Shown here: positions 7,141 through 16,547 of the stretch, piece after piece
Layout: each line of letters begins with the position of its first letter
How positions within the stretch are numbered: position 1 is the first letter of the stretch
NCBI GenBank assembly: GCA_900102115.1
Contig: FNAW01000003.1
Coordinates: 558,001-622,000 of the forward strand
DNA length: 64,000 bases
Source of the DNA: Blastococcus fimeti
Lineage (GTDB): Bacteria; Actinomycetota; Actinomycetes; Mycobacteriales; Geodermatophilaceae
Reading direction: 5' to 3'
Position numbers and translations under genes: made by a program
Notes under the pieces: model-generated
The model's database searches: none
Told to the model about the DNA's origin: nothing
What the model saw: the letters and a program-made list of their open reading frames with translations, nothing else

Positions 7141-8969
7141 CCGTCACGCTGCCCGACGAGGACCGGCACGAGGGAGGCATCCGGACACTGCGTCGGGGCC
7201 TGCGGATGATGCCCGAGTTCCGGCGCGGGCTCCCGCTGACCGTCCTGCTCGCCGTGCTGGCCACCGCCGGGCGGGTCGTCGTCCCCATCGCCGTCCAGCA
7301 GGTCCTCGACCGCGGGATCGGCGCGGAGGGTGGGCCGGACCTGGACTTCGTCACCTGGGTCGTGCTCGGTTGCGCGGTGATCGTCGTGCTGACCGCGGTG
7401 GCGGTCTACGGGATGAACCTGCGGCTGTTCCGCACCACCGAGACCGCGCTGGCCGGCCTGCGGGTACGGGCCTTCCGCCACGTGCACGACCTGTCCGCGG
7501 TGCACCAGCAGGGCGACAAGCGCGGCGCGCTGGTGTCGCGGGTGACGAGCGACGTCGACCAGTTGTCGCAGTTCATGCAGTGGGGCGGCGTGCTCGGCCT
7601 CATCAGCTTCGGGCAGCTGCTCGTGGCCACGGTGGTGATGTTCGTCTACTCGTGGCAGCTGACGCTGGTCGTCCTTGTGTGCTTCGTGCCGCTGGGGATC
7701 GCGGTCCGATGGTTCGCGGCGAAGCTGGCCGTGGTCTACGGCGTGGTCCGCGAGCGGATCGGTGACCTGCTGGCCGCCGTCTCCGAGTCCGTGGTCGGCG
7801 CGTCGACCGTGCGCGCCTACGGCGTGCGGGAGCGGACTGCCGAGCGCATCGACGCGGCGATCGACCGGCACTACCGGGCGGCGGTCGACGCGCAGCGGGT
7901 GGCCGTGGGGGTGTTCGTCAGCGGCGAGTTCGCTGCCGCGCTCGCCAATGCCGCGCTGGTCGTCGCCGGTGTCTACCTGGGTCTCGCCGGTGACATCTCG
8001 GCGGGAACGCTGGTGGCCTTCCTCTTCCTGGTCACCCTCTTCGTCGCGCCGGTCCAGACCGCCAGCGAGGTGATCAACGAGGCGCAGAACGCGCTGGCCG
8101 GTTTCCGGCGGGTCCTCGACATCCTCGACACCGAGCCCGACGTGCGGGACCCGGCAACGGCCGCGCCGGAGAGCACCGTGCACCTGCCCGAGGGCGTGCT
8201 CGGCGTCCGCTTCGACCACGTGACCTTCCGGTACTCACCGGGCGCCCGCGCGGCCCTGGACGACATCGACCTCGTCATCGAGCCCCGCCGGAGGGTGGCG
8301 ATCGTCGGCGAGACCGGCTCGGGCAAGACCACCTTCGCCAAGCTGGTCACACGGCTCATGGACCCGGTCGAGGGCCGGGTGCTGCTGGGCTCCGACGCCG
8401 CCGGGTGGGTGCCGCTGTCCGACGTCTCGTTCGCGTCGCTGCGCTCGCGGGTCGTGATGGTGCCGCAGGACGGCTTCCTGTTCGACGCCACGGTGGCCGA
8501 CAACGTCCGCTACGGCCGGCCGGGGATCAGCGACGCCGACGTCGCCACCGCCTTCGACGACCTGGGGCTCACCGACTGGGTCACCGGCCTGCCGCACGGC
8601 GTGGCCAGCCCGGTCGGGCAGCGCGGGGAGTCGCTGTCGGCCGGTGAGCGGCAGCTCGTCGCCGTCGCCCGCGCCTACGTGGCGGACCCCGACCTGCTGG
8701 TGCTCGACGAGGCCACCAGCGCCGTGGACCCGGCCACCGAGCAGCGCCTCACCCGGGCGCTGGACACCCTCACCGCCGGGCGGACGACGCTCACCATCGC
8801 CCACCGGCTCTCGACCGCCGAGCGGGCCGACGAGATCCTCGTCGTCGACGCCGGTCACGTGGTGCAGCGCGGCAGCCACGCCGAGCTGGTCGGAACCGAC
8901 GGCACCTACGCGCGGCTGCACGCCTCGTGGCGCCGGTCGTCGGCCGGCGAGCCGGAACCTGTGGCCTGA
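7137..8969 (+). CDS. ABC exporter half-transporter, catalytic partner
   Basis: 610 residues: membrane domain (about 25-320) and ATPase domain. Walker A is GETGSGKTT, Walker B is LLVLDEATSAVD with the catalytic glutamate, and the switch histidine is present in LTIAHRLST. Its signature is LSAGERQ rather than LSGGQ. Paired with the preceding subunit, this gives one complete site (this Walker B plus the partner's LSGGQ) and one degenerate site, as in TM287/288-type exporters. The start lies in the ATGA overlap with the partner gene. Confidence 0.93.
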   Translation: MTVTLPDEDRHEGGIRTLRRGLRMMPEFRRGLPLTVLLAVLATAGRVVVPIAVQQVLDRGIGAEGGPDLDFVTWVVLGCAVIVVLTAVAVYGMNLRLFRTTETALAGLRVRAFRHVHDLSAVHQQGDKRGALVSRVTSDVDQLSQFMQWGGVLGLISFGQLLVATVVMFVYSWQLTLVVLVCFVPLGIAVRWFAAKLAVVYGVVRERIGDLLAAVSESVVGASTVRAYGVRERTAERIDAAIDRHYRAAVDAQRVAVGVFVSGEFAAALANAALVVAGVYLGLAGDISAGTLVAFLFLVTLFVAPVQTASEVINEAQNALAGFRRVLDILDTEPDVRDPATAAPESTVHLPEGVLGVRFDHVTFRYSPGARAALDDIDLVIEPRRRVAIVGETGSGKTTFAKLVTRLMDPVEGRVLLGSDAAGWVPLSDVSFASLRSRVVMVPQDGFLFDATVADNVRYGRPGISDADVATAFDDLGLTDWVTGLPHGVASPVGQRGESLSAGERQLVAVARAYVADPDLLVLDEATSAVDPATEQRLTRALDTLTAGRTTLTIAHRLSTAERADEILVVDAGHVVQRGSHAELVGTDGTYARLHASWRRSSAGEPEPVA

Positions 8970-8982
8970 CCCCGGTCGGCCC

Positions 8983-8988
8983 TAGGCT
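8983..8988 (+). promoter_or_regulatory. -10 box of the small membrane protein gene
   Basis: TAGGCT, 7 bases before GTG 8996. Confidence 0.45.
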
Positions 8989-8995
8989 GCGCCGT

Positions 8996-9406
8996 GTGTC
9001 CGTACCCGCCACTGCCGGCAGGCGGCTGCCGCCCGTCCCGGCGATCGTCGCCGCACCGCTCGCCGTGCTCAGCGCGTTCGCGCCCGGGTTCTTCTTCCTG
9101 GTCGCCCTCGGCTTCTCCGGCGGGAACCTCTCCGGCCTGGAGTGGCTGTTGCTCCTCGTGCCGCTGGGCCTCTCGCTCGGCCTGGTGATCGGGGCGGTGC
9201 TGCTCCTGCTGGGCCGGTCCTGGCGGGTCGTCGCCGTGTCCGGCGCCGTGCTCGCGCTGCTGATCCTCGGCGGCACGCTGCTCGGCGGCTGGGCCGAGGA
9301 CGCGCTGGGCTTCGCGCTCGCCAACGGGCTGCTCCCGGCGGCGACAGCGGTGCTCGCCTCGCTGCCGCGCGTGCGCGGCTGGGTCGCGGCGCGGCAGCTC
9401 GCCTGA
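8996..9406 (+). CDS. small hypothetical membrane protein
   Basis: 136 residues with three to four hydrophobic helices (about 14-35, 46-69, 74-98 and a weaker one near 105-125) and a short arginine-rich tail. I do not recognise the family. GTG 8996 is chosen because the TAGGCT box sits 7 bases upstream and an earlier start would extend back into the ABC gene. It ends before a strong bidirectional hairpin shared with folD. Confidence 0.7.
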   Translation: MSVPATAGRRLPPVPAIVAAPLAVLSAFAPGFFFLVALGFSGGNLSGLEWLLLLVPLGLSLGLVIGAVLLLLGRSWRVVAVSGAVLALLILGGTLLGGWAEDALGFALANGLLPAATAVLASLPRVRGWVAARQLA

Positions 9407-9444
9407 GCCGATCAGCGAAGGACGACCGGGCGCACTGCACCGTT

Positions 9445-9491
9445 GAACGCGAGCGGCCCGGAAACGTCGCTGTTCTGGGCCCCTCGCGTTC
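9445..9491. terminator. bidirectional hairpin between convergent genes
   Basis: A left arm starting GAACGCGAG and a right arm ending CTCGCGTTC give about 17 paired positions with two mismatches around a 13-base loop. It separates the small membrane gene from convergent folD and can serve both strands. Confidence 0.65.
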
Positions 9492-9504
9492 ACTGCTTCG
9501 TTCC

Positions 9505-10380
9505 TCAGTTCGACGACCTCTGAGCTGCCTGGACCGCGTTGCGGAAGAGCATCGCCACGGTGGTGGGCCCGACGCCGCCCACGCGCGGGGTGATCGCCGA
9601 GGCGACGTCCGCACATCGCTCGTCGACGTCGGGCAGCAGCCGTCGACCGGAGTAGCGCACCCCACCTCCGATGACCACGGCCCCGGGCTTGACGTGCTGC
9701 GGCTGGACGATGCCGGGCACGCCCGCCGCGGCGATGAGCACGTCGGCGCGCCTCGTGTACCGGGCCCAGTCCGGGACGCCGGTGTGCACGACGGTGACCG
9801 CGGCGTTCGCGGTCGCGCGCTTCTGCGCGAGCAACGTGGCCAGCGGTCGCCCGAGGGTCGCGCCCCGGCCGAGGACGACGACCTCCCGTCCCGCGATCGG
9901 GACGTCGTAGTGCGCCAGGAGCGCCTCGATCCCCGCCGGCGTGCACGGCCGGGGAGCGGGCCGATCGAGGGCGAGCCGCCCGAGGTTGAGCGGGTGCATG
10001 CCGTCCACGTCCTTGTCCGGATCGACCTCGGCGAGGGCGGCGTCGTAGTCGAGGTGTGACGGGACCGGGTGCTGGATCAGCAGCGCGTGCACCGCCGGGT
10101 CGGCATTGAGCGTGCCGATGACCCGGTGCAGGTCGTCCTGCGTGGCGTCGCCGGGGAGGTGGACGTGGGGGGAGGCGAAGCCGAGGGATCGTGCCGTGCG
10201 CTGCTTGATGCGGATGTAGCCGGCGCTGGCGTCGTCGTCCCCGACGAGGACCGTCGCGAGGCTCGGCGTCACCCCGCCGGCGCGCAGGCGGGCCACGTCG
10301 GCTGTGATCTGCTCGAAGATGGCGTCCGCGACGGGCTTGCCCGGCAGCATGCGGGCAGTGGTGGTCGACGGCTGGTCCAT
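9505..10380 (-). CDS. folD: bifunctional methylenetetrahydrofolate dehydrogenase/cyclohydrolase
   Basis: 291 residues, usual length. It interconverts 5,10-methylene-, methenyl- and 10-formyl-tetrahydrofolate. The catalytic lysine is in YIRIKQR, the substrate loop is IQHPVP, the cofactor turn is GRGATLGRP (actinobacterial form) and the C-terminal motif is GGVGPTT preceded by PR rather than the usual PG. Some segments are less canonical than typical actinobacterial FolD (GGGVRYSG in place of DVG), so it may be a second, divergent copy. ATG 10380 has GGAGGAG upstream. Confidence 0.88.
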   Translation of the reverse strand: MDQPSTTTARMLPGKPVADAIFEQITADVARLRAGGVTPSLATVLVGDDDASAGYIRIKQRTARSLGFASPHVHLPGDATQDDLHRVIGTLNADPAVHALLIQHPVPSHLDYDAALAEVDPDKDVDGMHPLNLGRLALDRPAPRPCTPAGIEALLAHYDVPIAGREVVVLGRGATLGRPLATLLAQKRATANAAVTVVHTGVPDWARYTRRADVLIAAAGVPGIVQPQHVKPGAVVIGGGVRYSGRRLLPDVDERCADVASAITPRVGGVGPTTVAMLFRNAVQAAQRSSN

Positions 10381-10578
10381 GGGCTCTCCTCCATCGGATG
10401 AAGCCCAGGCGCGCGGCGGACGTCGGTCGACGAGGCCGCTCCCCGGTGGTTCCCCACCTACAGCGCCAGTCACGGCCCGCCCAGGAGCCTAGGCCGGACC
10501 GGCGCCGGGGAGCCAGGCGACGAGCACGTGCCGGGTGGGTCGTGCCCGGTCCGGCGGCACCGGGAGGCCCCGGCCCGC

Positions 10579-10584
10579 TAGCGT
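10579..10584 (+). promoter_or_regulatory. -10 box of the FAD dehydrogenase gene
   Basis: TAGCGT, 7 bases before GTG 10592. Confidence 0.45.
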
Positions 10585-10591
10585 CGGGCCC

Positions 10592-12259
10592 GTGAACCCG
10601 AACGGCAACACCGAGGCAGACGTCGTGGTCGTGGGCGCGGGGCTCGCGGGGCTCGTGGCCACCGCCGAGCTGGCCGACGCCGGCAAGCGGGTCGTGCTGG
10701 TCGACCAGGAGCCCGAGGCGAGCCTCGGCGGCCAGGCGCACTGGTCCTTCGGGGGGCTGTTCCTCGTCGACTCGCCCGAGCAGCGCCGGCTGCGGGTGCA
10801 CGACTCCCTCGAGCTGGCCCGCCAGGACTGGTTCGGCACGGCCGGCTTCGACCGCACCGAGGACCACTGGCCGCGCCAGTGGGCCGAGGCCTACCTGCAG
10901 TTCGCCGCCGGTGAGAAGCGGGCCTGGCTCAAGGAGCAGGGCGTCGGCTACTTCCCGGTCGTCGGGTGGGCCGAGCGGGGTGGCTACACCGCCACCGGCC
11001 CCGGCAACTCGGTGCCGCGGTTCCACATCGTCTGGGGCACCGGTCCCGGCGTCGTCGCGCCCTTCCTGCGCCGGGTGCGGGCCGCGGTCGAGGCGGGCAC
11101 GGTCGAGCTGCGCTTCCGGCACCGCGTCGCCGGGCTCGTCGTCGCCGGCGGCGCGGTGACCGGGGTGCGCGGCGCCGTCCTCGAGCCCAGCGACGTCGCC
11201 CGCGGGGAGGCCAGCTCGCGCACCGAGGTCGGGGAGTTCGAGATCTCCGCGCAGGCCGTCGTCGTCACCTCCGGCGGCATCGGGGGCAACCACGAACTGG
11301 TGCGGCGCAACTGGCCGGCCCGGCTCGGCCCGGCGCCCCGGCGGATGCTGTCGGGCGTCCCCGCGCACGTCGACGGGCACATGCTCGAGGCGACCCAGGC
11401 CGCCGGCGCCAGCGTGGTCAACGAGGACCGGATGTGGCACTACACCGAGGGCATCGCCAACCACTCGCCGGTGTGGGCGCAGCACGGCATCCGGATCCTG
11501 CCCGGGCCCTCGTCCCTGTGGTTCGACGCGGTCGGCCGGCGGCTGCCGGTGCCGCTGTTCCCCGGCTTCGACACCCTCGGCACGCTCGCCCACATCGGCA
11601 CGACCGGGTACGAGCACACCTGGTTCGTCACCACGAAGAAGATCGTGGAGAAGGAGTTCGCGCTATCGGGCTCCGAGCAGAACCCCGACCTCACCGGCAA
11701 GGACGTCAAGCTGCTGGTCAACCGGGCGCGCGCCGGGGTCTCGGCGCCGGTGCAGGCCTTCCTCGACAAGGGGGAGGACTTCGTCGTCGCCACCACGCTG
11801 CCCGAGCTCGTCGCCGGGATGAACCGGATCACCGGTGGGACGCCGCAGATCGACCTGGCCGACCTCGAGCGGGAGATCGTCGCCCGCGACCGCGAGATCG
11901 CCCACCCCTTCACCAAGGACCTGCAGGTCACCGCGATCCGCGGCGCCCGGAACTACCTCGGCGACAAGCTCATCCGGGTCGCCCAGCCGCACCGGATCCT
12001 CGACCCCGAGGCGGGGCCGCTGATCGCTGTCCGGCTGAACATCATCACGCGCAAGTCGCTCGGTGGGCTGGAGACCGACCTGTCCGCCCGTGTCCTGCGC
12101 CCCGGGGGAGAGGTCTTCCCCGGGCTGTACGCGGCGGGCGAGGTCGCCGGCTTCGGCGGCGGCGGCATGCACGGCTACCGCTCGCTGGAGGGCACCTTCC
12201 TGGGCGGCTGCCTGTTCTCGGGCCGCACCGCGGGCCGTGCCGTCGCGGCCGAGCTGTGA
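10592..12259 (+). CDS. FAD-binding dehydrogenase (KstD/fumarate-reductase-like)
   Basis: 555 residues. The N-terminal FAD motif is [12 protein letters not shown] and the C-terminal FAD segment is [17 protein letters not shown]. The whole resembles a family of actinobacterial FAD-dependent dehydrogenases related to 3-ketosteroid dehydrogenases and flavoprotein fumarate reductases. No signal peptide or haem motif is visible, so it is probably cytoplasmic. Steroid use is not implied. The stop overlaps the GTG of the next gene (GTGA). Confidence 0.88.
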   Translation: MNPNGNTEADVVVVGAGLAGLVATAELADAGKRVVLVDQEPEASLGGQAHWSFGGLFLVDSPEQRRLRVHDSLELARQDWFGTAGFDRTEDHWPRQWAEAYLQFAAGEKRAWLKEQGVGYFPVVGWAERGGYTATGPGNSVPRFHIVWGTGPGVVAPFLRRVRAAVEAGTVELRFRHRVAGLVVAGGAVTGVRGAVLEPSDVARGEASSRTEVGEFEISAQAVVVTSGGIGGNHELVRRNWPARLGPAPRRMLSGVPAHVDGHMLEATQAAGASVVNEDRMWHYTEGIANHSPVWAQHGIRILPGPSSLWFDAVGRRLPVPLFPGFDTLGTLAHIGTTGYEHTWFVTTKKIVEKEFALSGSEQNPDLTGKDVKLLVNRARAGVSAPVQAFLDKGEDFVVATTLPELVAGMNRITGGTPQIDLADLEREIVARDREIAHPFTKDLQVTAIRGARNYLGDKLIRVAQPHRILDPEAGPLIAVRLNIITRKSLGGLETDLSARVLRPGGEVFPGLYAAGEVAGFGGGGMHGYRSLEGTFLGGCLFSGRTAGRAVAAEL

Positions 12260-13002
12260 GCGACCCCTGGTCGGACCCCGACCGCCCGACGGCCCCGCCC
12301 TACGCGGGCCCGCCGCCGACCGCCCCGCAGCAGCCGCCCTACGGCCAGCCGCTCTACGGCCAGCCGCCGTACGGGGCTCCGCCGCAGCAGCCGTGGGGCC
12401 AGCCCCCGTACGGGCAGCAGCCGTGGGGTCAGCCGCAGTACGGGCAGCAGCCGTGGGGTCAGCCGCCGTACGGCCAGCCGCAGTGGGGGCCGGGCCCGTA
12501 CGGGCCGCCGCCGTGGGGCCGACCGGTCGAGCGCACGCCCGGGCAGGTGATCGGCGCGGCGGTGCTGGCCTTCGTGCAGGCCGTCGTCGTGCTCATCGCC
12601 TCGCTCTACGTCTGGTTCTTCGCGTCGATCGCCGACATCGCCTCCAGCGGCCGGCCCGACGTCTACACCTCCGAGGCCGCGCGCCGGCTGGCCACCGAGG
12701 GCACGGTGCTCGCCGTCGTCCAGCTGGCGTCGGTGGTCCTGCTGGTGACGGGCGGGATCATGGCGCTCAACCGCCGGACCCCGACGGGGTACCGGCTGCT
12801 GGCGGGCGCGCACGTGGTCCAGGTGGTGCTCGCGCTGTACTGGGCCGGCCGGCTGCTCGACGTCCTCGGCGACCTGCCGGGGGCCGAGGGCGAGGGCTCG
12901 CTGGCGGCGTTCGCGCTGTTCTTCATGGTCGCGCCGGCGGTCTCCCTGGGCCTGCTGCTCAGCGGTGCGGCGCGGCGCTGGTTCACCGCCCCACCGGCCT
13001 GA
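12256..13002 (+). CDS. membrane protein with Pro/Gln/Tyr/Trp-repeat N-terminus
   Basis: 248 residues. Residues about 12-92 are a low-complexity segment built from PPYGQ and QPWGQ units; the rest has four hydrophobic helices (near 98-122, 150-172, 180-200, 212-235). Cytoplasmic proline-rich tails on small membrane proteins are common in Actinobacteria and often mediate assembly, but no function is known for this one. It is translationally coupled to the FAD dehydrogenase gene. Confidence 0.75.
   Translation: MSDPWSDPDRPTAPPYAGPPPTAPQQPPYGQPLYGQPPYGAPPQQPWGQPPYGQQPWGQPQYGQQPWGQPPYGQPQWGPGPYGPPPWGRPVERTPGQVIGAAVLAFVQAVVVLIASLYVWFFASIADIASSGRPDVYTSEAARRLATEGTVLAVVQLASVVLLVTGGIMALNRRTPTGYRLLAGAHVVQVVLALYWAGRLLDVLGDLPGAEGEGSLAAFALFFMVAPAVSLGLLLSGAARRWFTAPPA
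12328..12489 (+). repeat. in-frame repeats coding the [10 protein letters not shown] segment
   Basis: Includes two nearly identical 30-base units at 12409-12438 and 12439-12468, with degenerate copies on both sides. Copy number is likely to vary between strains. Confidence 0.8.
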
Positions 13003-13014
13003 CCGAGGAGCACG

Positions 13015-13020
13015 GCAGAC
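13015..13020 (+). promoter_or_regulatory. -10-like box of hisI
   Basis: CAGACT, 7 bases before ATG 13028. Confidence 0.35.
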
Positions 13021-13027
13021 TGGCGGC

Positions 13028-13414
13028 ATGTCCGACGTCGCCCCCACCGTGCTCGACCCCGAGGTCGCAGCCCTGCTGCGCCACGACCCTCTCGGCCTGG
13101 TGACCGCGGTCGTCCAGCAGCACGACACCCGCGAGGTGCTCATGGTCGCGTGGATGGACGACGAGGCGCTGCGCCGCACGCTGACGACCGGCCGGGCGAC
13201 CTACTGGTCGCGCAGCCGGCAGGAGTACTGGGTCAAGGGCGAGACCTCCGGCCACCGGCAGTGGGTCCGGGAGGTCCGGGTGGACTGCGACGGCGACACG
13301 CTGCTGGTCGTCGTCGACCAGGAGGGCGCGGCCTGCCACACCGGCGAGCGCACCTGCTTCTACCGCGTGCTGCCCTCGGTGCCCGGCGTCCGCCCGGGGA
13401 CGGTCGGCGCATGA
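13028..13414 (+). CDS. hisI: phosphoribosyl-AMP cyclohydrolase
   Basis: 128 residues, single-domain HisI without a HisE part, as usual in Actinobacteria. It opens the adenine ring of PR-AMP, the third step of histidine synthesis. The family signature is intact: [33 protein letters not shown] with the metal-binding Cys and Asp residues, and C-terminal [11 protein letters not shown] with the zinc cysteines. The start after a -10-like box gives the normal length. The stop overlaps trpE (ATGA). Confidence 0.96.
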   Translation: MSDVAPTVLDPEVAALLRHDPLGLVTAVVQQHDTREVLMVAWMDDEALRRTLTTGRATYWSRSRQEYWVKGETSGHRQWVREVRVDCDGDTLLVVVDQEGAACHTGERTCFYRVLPSVPGVRPGTVGA

Positions 13415-14907
13415 GGTTCGGCGATGCGACGCCGGCGCGGGAGGAGTTCGCCTCCGACCGGCCGATGGTCCCCGTGGTGCGCAAGCTGCTGGCCGACAGC
13501 GAGACCGCCGTCGGCATCTACCGCAAGCTCGCCCGCAACCGCCCCGGCACGGTGCTCCTGGAGTCGGCCGAGCAGGGCAAGCGCTGGGCGCGCTACAGCT
13601 TCGTCGGCGCCCGCAGCGCCGGGGTGCTCACCGAGCGCGGCGGCGTCACGCAGTGGCTGGGGGAGGAGATCCCCGGGCTCACCGACGACCTGCCGGCCGA
13701 TCCGCTCGCCGCCGTCCGCACGCTGGCCCGCCGGCTGCGCTCGCCGCGCACGCCCGGGCTGCCGCCGCTGACCGGCGGTCTCGTCGGCTACCTGGGCTAC
13801 GACGTCGTCCGGCGGCTGGAGCGGCTGCCCGGGACCAGCACCGACGACCTCGGCATGCCCGAGCTGGCGATGATGCTGGTGACCGACCTGGCCGTGCTCG
13901 ACCACACCGACGGCACCGTGCTCCTCATCGCCAACGTCCTGCGCGGCGGCGAGGGCGGCTACGACGACGCGATCGCCCGGCTGGACGCGATGGCCGCCGA
14001 CCTCACCCGCGCCGTCCCACCCGGGGTGGCCGTGCTGGGGGAGTCCCGCGTCCCCGAGGTCACCAGCAACATGGCGCCCGGCGTGTACGAGGCGGGGGTC
14101 GAGCGGGTGCGCGAGCACATCCGTGCCGGCGACGCCTTCCAGGTGGTGCTGGCCCAGCGCTTCGAGGCCGCCACCACCGCCGACGCGCTCGACCTCTACC
14201 GGGTGCTCCGGGCCACCAACCCCTCGCCGTACATGTACCTGCTGCGGTTCGAGGGCCGGGAGACGCCGTTCGACGTCGTCGGCTCCTCGCCGGAGGCGCT
14301 CGTGACCGTCATCGGCTCCTCGGCCGTGGTGCACCCGCCGGCCGGCACCCGCCCCCGCGGCGCCACCGAGGAGGAGGACGTCCGGCTGGCCGAGGGCCTG
14401 CTCGCCGACCCCAAGGAGCGCGCCGAGCACGTCATGCTGGTCGACCTCGCCCGCAACGACCTGGGCCGGGTGTGCGTGCCGGGCTCGGTCGAGGTCCCTG
14501 ACTTCATGCGGGTCGAGCACTACAGCCACGTGATGCACCTCGTCTCCACCGTCGCCGGCGAGGTCGCCCCGGAGCACGACGCCCTCGACGTCTTCGACGC
14601 CACCTTCCCGGCCGGGACGGTCTCCGGGGCCCCGAAGCCGCGCGCCATGGAGATCATCGAGTCGCTGGAGCCGACCCGGCGGGCGCTCTACGCCGGCACC
14701 GTCGGCTACGTGGATGCCAGCGGCGACATGGACATGGCGATCGCGATCCGCACCGCCGTCCTGCACGACGGGCGGGCCTACGTGCAGGCCGGCGCGGGCG
14801 TCGTCGCCGACAGCGACGCCGCCACCGAGGAGGCCGAGACCCGGCACAAGGCCCGGGCGGTGCTCTCGGCGATCGCCATGGCCGAGGGGCTGCGGGAGCT
14901 CCCGTGA
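13411..14907 (+). CDS. trpE: anthranilate synthase component I
   Basis: 498 residues. It makes anthranilate from chorismate with ammonia supplied by the glutaminase partner TrpG, which is not in this window. The N-terminal LLES motif is the tryptophan feedback site. The chorismate-binding core includes [32 protein letters not shown] and [11 protein letters not shown]. The start is in the ATGA overlap with hisI, so there is no separate trp leader before trpE. Downstream the trp-associated membrane gene overlaps by GTGA. Confidence 0.97.
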   Translation: MRFGDATPAREEFASDRPMVPVVRKLLADSETAVGIYRKLARNRPGTVLLESAEQGKRWARYSFVGARSAGVLTERGGVTQWLGEEIPGLTDDLPADPLAAVRTLARRLRSPRTPGLPPLTGGLVGYLGYDVVRRLERLPGTSTDDLGMPELAMMLVTDLAVLDHTDGTVLLIANVLRGGEGGYDDAIARLDAMAADLTRAVPPGVAVLGESRVPEVTSNMAPGVYEAGVERVREHIRAGDAFQVVLAQRFEAATTADALDLYRVLRATNPSPYMYLLRFEGRETPFDVVGSSPEALVTVIGSSAVVHPPAGTRPRGATEEEDVRLAEGLLADPKERAEHVMLVDLARNDLGRVCVPGSVEVPDFMRVEHYSHVMHLVSTVAGEVAPEHDALDVFDATFPAGTVSGAPKPRAMEIIESLEPTRRALYAGTVGYVDASGDMDMAIAIRTAVLHDGRAYVQAGAGVVADSDAATEEAETRHKARAVLSAIAMAEGLRELP

Positions 14908-15518
14908 GCGCGCCCGGGCGCAGGGAGCTCACCACCGCCGTCCTCGGCGCGGTGCTCGCCGGTGCGCTGGCGCTCTCGGCCGGGGGACAGGCCTGGGCGG
15001 CGGTGACCGCCGAGCGCCGGGCGCCGCTGCCGCCGGTGTCGGCCGACCTGTCCGGCGCCGACGCCGCGCCGCTGGTCCCCGCCGCCGGGCTGGTCCTGCT
15101 CGCCGCGGCGGTCGCGCTGCTGGCCGTCCGCGGCGCCGGCCGCGTCGCGGTCGGCCTGCTCGCCGCCGTCGCCGGCGGGGCGCTGGCCTGGTCGGGGATC
15201 CGGGCCCTGACCGGCGGACTGGACGACGCCGGCGGCGACCTGCCGGGACTCTCCGGCGCGACGGTCAGCAGCACCACCGCCGACGTGTCGACGACGTGGC
15301 CGCTGCTGGTCGTCCTGGCCGGGCTCGTGGCCGCCGCGACCGGGGCGTTCACCGTGCTGCGCGGCCGCGGCTGGCCGGCCATGGGCCGCCGCTACGAGCG
15401 GACCGACGGCGCACCGGCGGCGGCCCCGGCCCGTCCGCGGACCGACGAGGACCGCGCGGTCGACGCGTGGAAGGCGCTGGACCGCGGCGAGGACCCCACC
15501 GATCCGCGGGACGTATAG
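14904..15518 (+). CDS. Trp-biosynthesis-associated membrane protein (TIGR02234 type)
   Basis: 204 residues with four hydrophobic helices (about 8-28, 52-70, 75-95, 128-150) and a charged C-terminal tail. Its place between trpE and trpC is the hallmark of the actinobacterial trp-operon conserved membrane protein family (TIGR02234, Trp_oprn_chp). The biochemical role is unknown; a transport or assembly function in tryptophan synthesis is guessed from position. GTG 14904 overlaps the trpE stop. Confidence 0.85.
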   Translation: MSAPGRRELTTAVLGAVLAGALALSAGGQAWAAVTAERRAPLPPVSADLSGADAAPLVPAAGLVLLAAAVALLAVRGAGRVAVGLLAAVAGGALAWSGIRALTGGLDDAGGDLPGLSGATVSSTTADVSTTWPLLVVLAGLVAAATGAFTVLRGRGWPAMGRRYERTDGAPAAAPARPRTDEDRAVDAWKALDRGEDPTDPRDV

Positions 15519-15576
15519 CGGAACCGGGGGGAACCGCCCGCACCGCCCCCTGACCGGTCCGGATCGGCGTCGGCTC

Positions 15577-15582
15577 TAGAGT
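15577..15582 (+). promoter_or_regulatory. candidate -10 box upstream of trpC
   Basis: TAGAGT about 92 bases before ATG 15674. It would give an internal promoter with a leader of about 85 bases, in which I see no tryptophan-rich peptide. Confidence 0.35.
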
Positions 15583-15673
15583 GGGAACACCGATCCGGCT
15601 GGTGAGGGGACGACGTGCGACAGGCAGTGGAGACGAGCAGCGGGTGCGCATCCGCGCCGGCAGGAGCGATCGC

Positions 15674-16483
15674 ATGAGCGTTCTCGACGAGATCGTCGCC
15701 GGCGTCCGCCAGGACCTCGCCGCCCGCGAGGCGCTCACCCCCCTCGCCGAGGTCAAGGCGGCCGCCCGGGACGCGCGACCGGCGCTCGACGCCCTGGCCG
15801 CGCTGCGCGCCCCCGGCGTCGGCGTCATCGCCGAGGTCAAGCGCCGCAGCCCCTCCAAGGGCGAGCTGGCCGACATCCCCGACCCCGCCGAGCTGGCCCG
15901 CCAGTACGCCGCCGGCGGCGCGCGGGTCATCTCCGTCCTCACCGAGCGGCGCCGCTTCGGCGGCACGCAGGCCGACCTCGACGCCGTCCGGGCCGTCGTC
16001 GACGTGCCGATCCTGTGCAAGGACTTCGTGGTCAGCAGCTACCAGGTGCACGAGGCCCGGGCGCACGGTGCCGACGTCGTCCTGCTGATCGTCGCCGCGC
16101 TCGAGCAGAACGTGCTGACCGGCCTGCTGGAGCGGGTCGAGTCCCTCGGCATGACCGCGCTGGTCGAGGTGCACACCGAGGCCGAGGCCGACCGCGCGCT
16201 GGCCGCGGGCGCCGCGGTCATCGGGGTCAACGCCCGCGACCTCACCACGCTCGAGGTGGACCGCTCCACCTTCGAGAAGATCGCCCCCGGGCTGCCCTCG
16301 GAGGTGGTCAAGGTCGCCGAGTCCGGTGTCCGCGGCCCGCACGACCTCATCGGCTACGCCGCGGCCGGGGCCGACGCGGTGCTCGTGGGCGAGGGGCTGG
16401 TGACCGCCGGCGACGCCCGCCAGGCGGTCGCCGACCTGGTCACGGCGGGCGCCCACCCCGCCACGCCGCGCACGACTCGCTGA
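15674..16483 (+). CDS. trpC: indole-3-glycerol phosphate synthase
   Basis: 269 residues, single-function TrpC barrel without a fused TrpF. It closes the indole ring from carboxyphenylamino-deoxyribulose phosphate. Motifs: [12 protein letters not shown] (catalytic Glu and Lys), [31 protein letters not shown] and AESGV. ATG 15674 is preferred over a longer in-frame reading because the protein then begins [11 protein letters not shown] as in relatives. A purine-rich GGCAGGAG precedes it. Confidence 0.96.
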   Translation: MSVLDEIVAGVRQDLAAREALTPLAEVKAAARDARPALDALAALRAPGVGVIAEVKRRSPSKGELADIPDPAELARQYAAGGARVISVLTERRRFGGTQADLDAVRAVVDVPILCKDFVVSSYQVHEARAHGADVVLLIVAALEQNVLTGLLERVESLGMTALVEVHTEAEADRALAAGAAVIGVNARDLTTLEVDRSTFEKIAPGLPSEVVKVAESGVRGPHDLIGYAAAGADAVLVGEGLVTAGDARQAVADLVTAGAHPATPRTTR

Positions 16484-16547
16484 CCGCCGCCCGGCGACCG
16501 CGGGAGGACGAGCCGGTTCTGTCGGTGCGCGGTGCCAGGGTGGCGCC

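Noticed and set aside
9445..9491. Inverted repeat as an insertion-sequence end
   Set aside because: Both arms form one compact hairpin between convergent genes, as a terminator would; there is no transposase.
15615..15677. Tryptophan leader peptide before trpC
   Set aside because: The short frame has no Trp codons and no alternative hairpin pair or U-run follows it.
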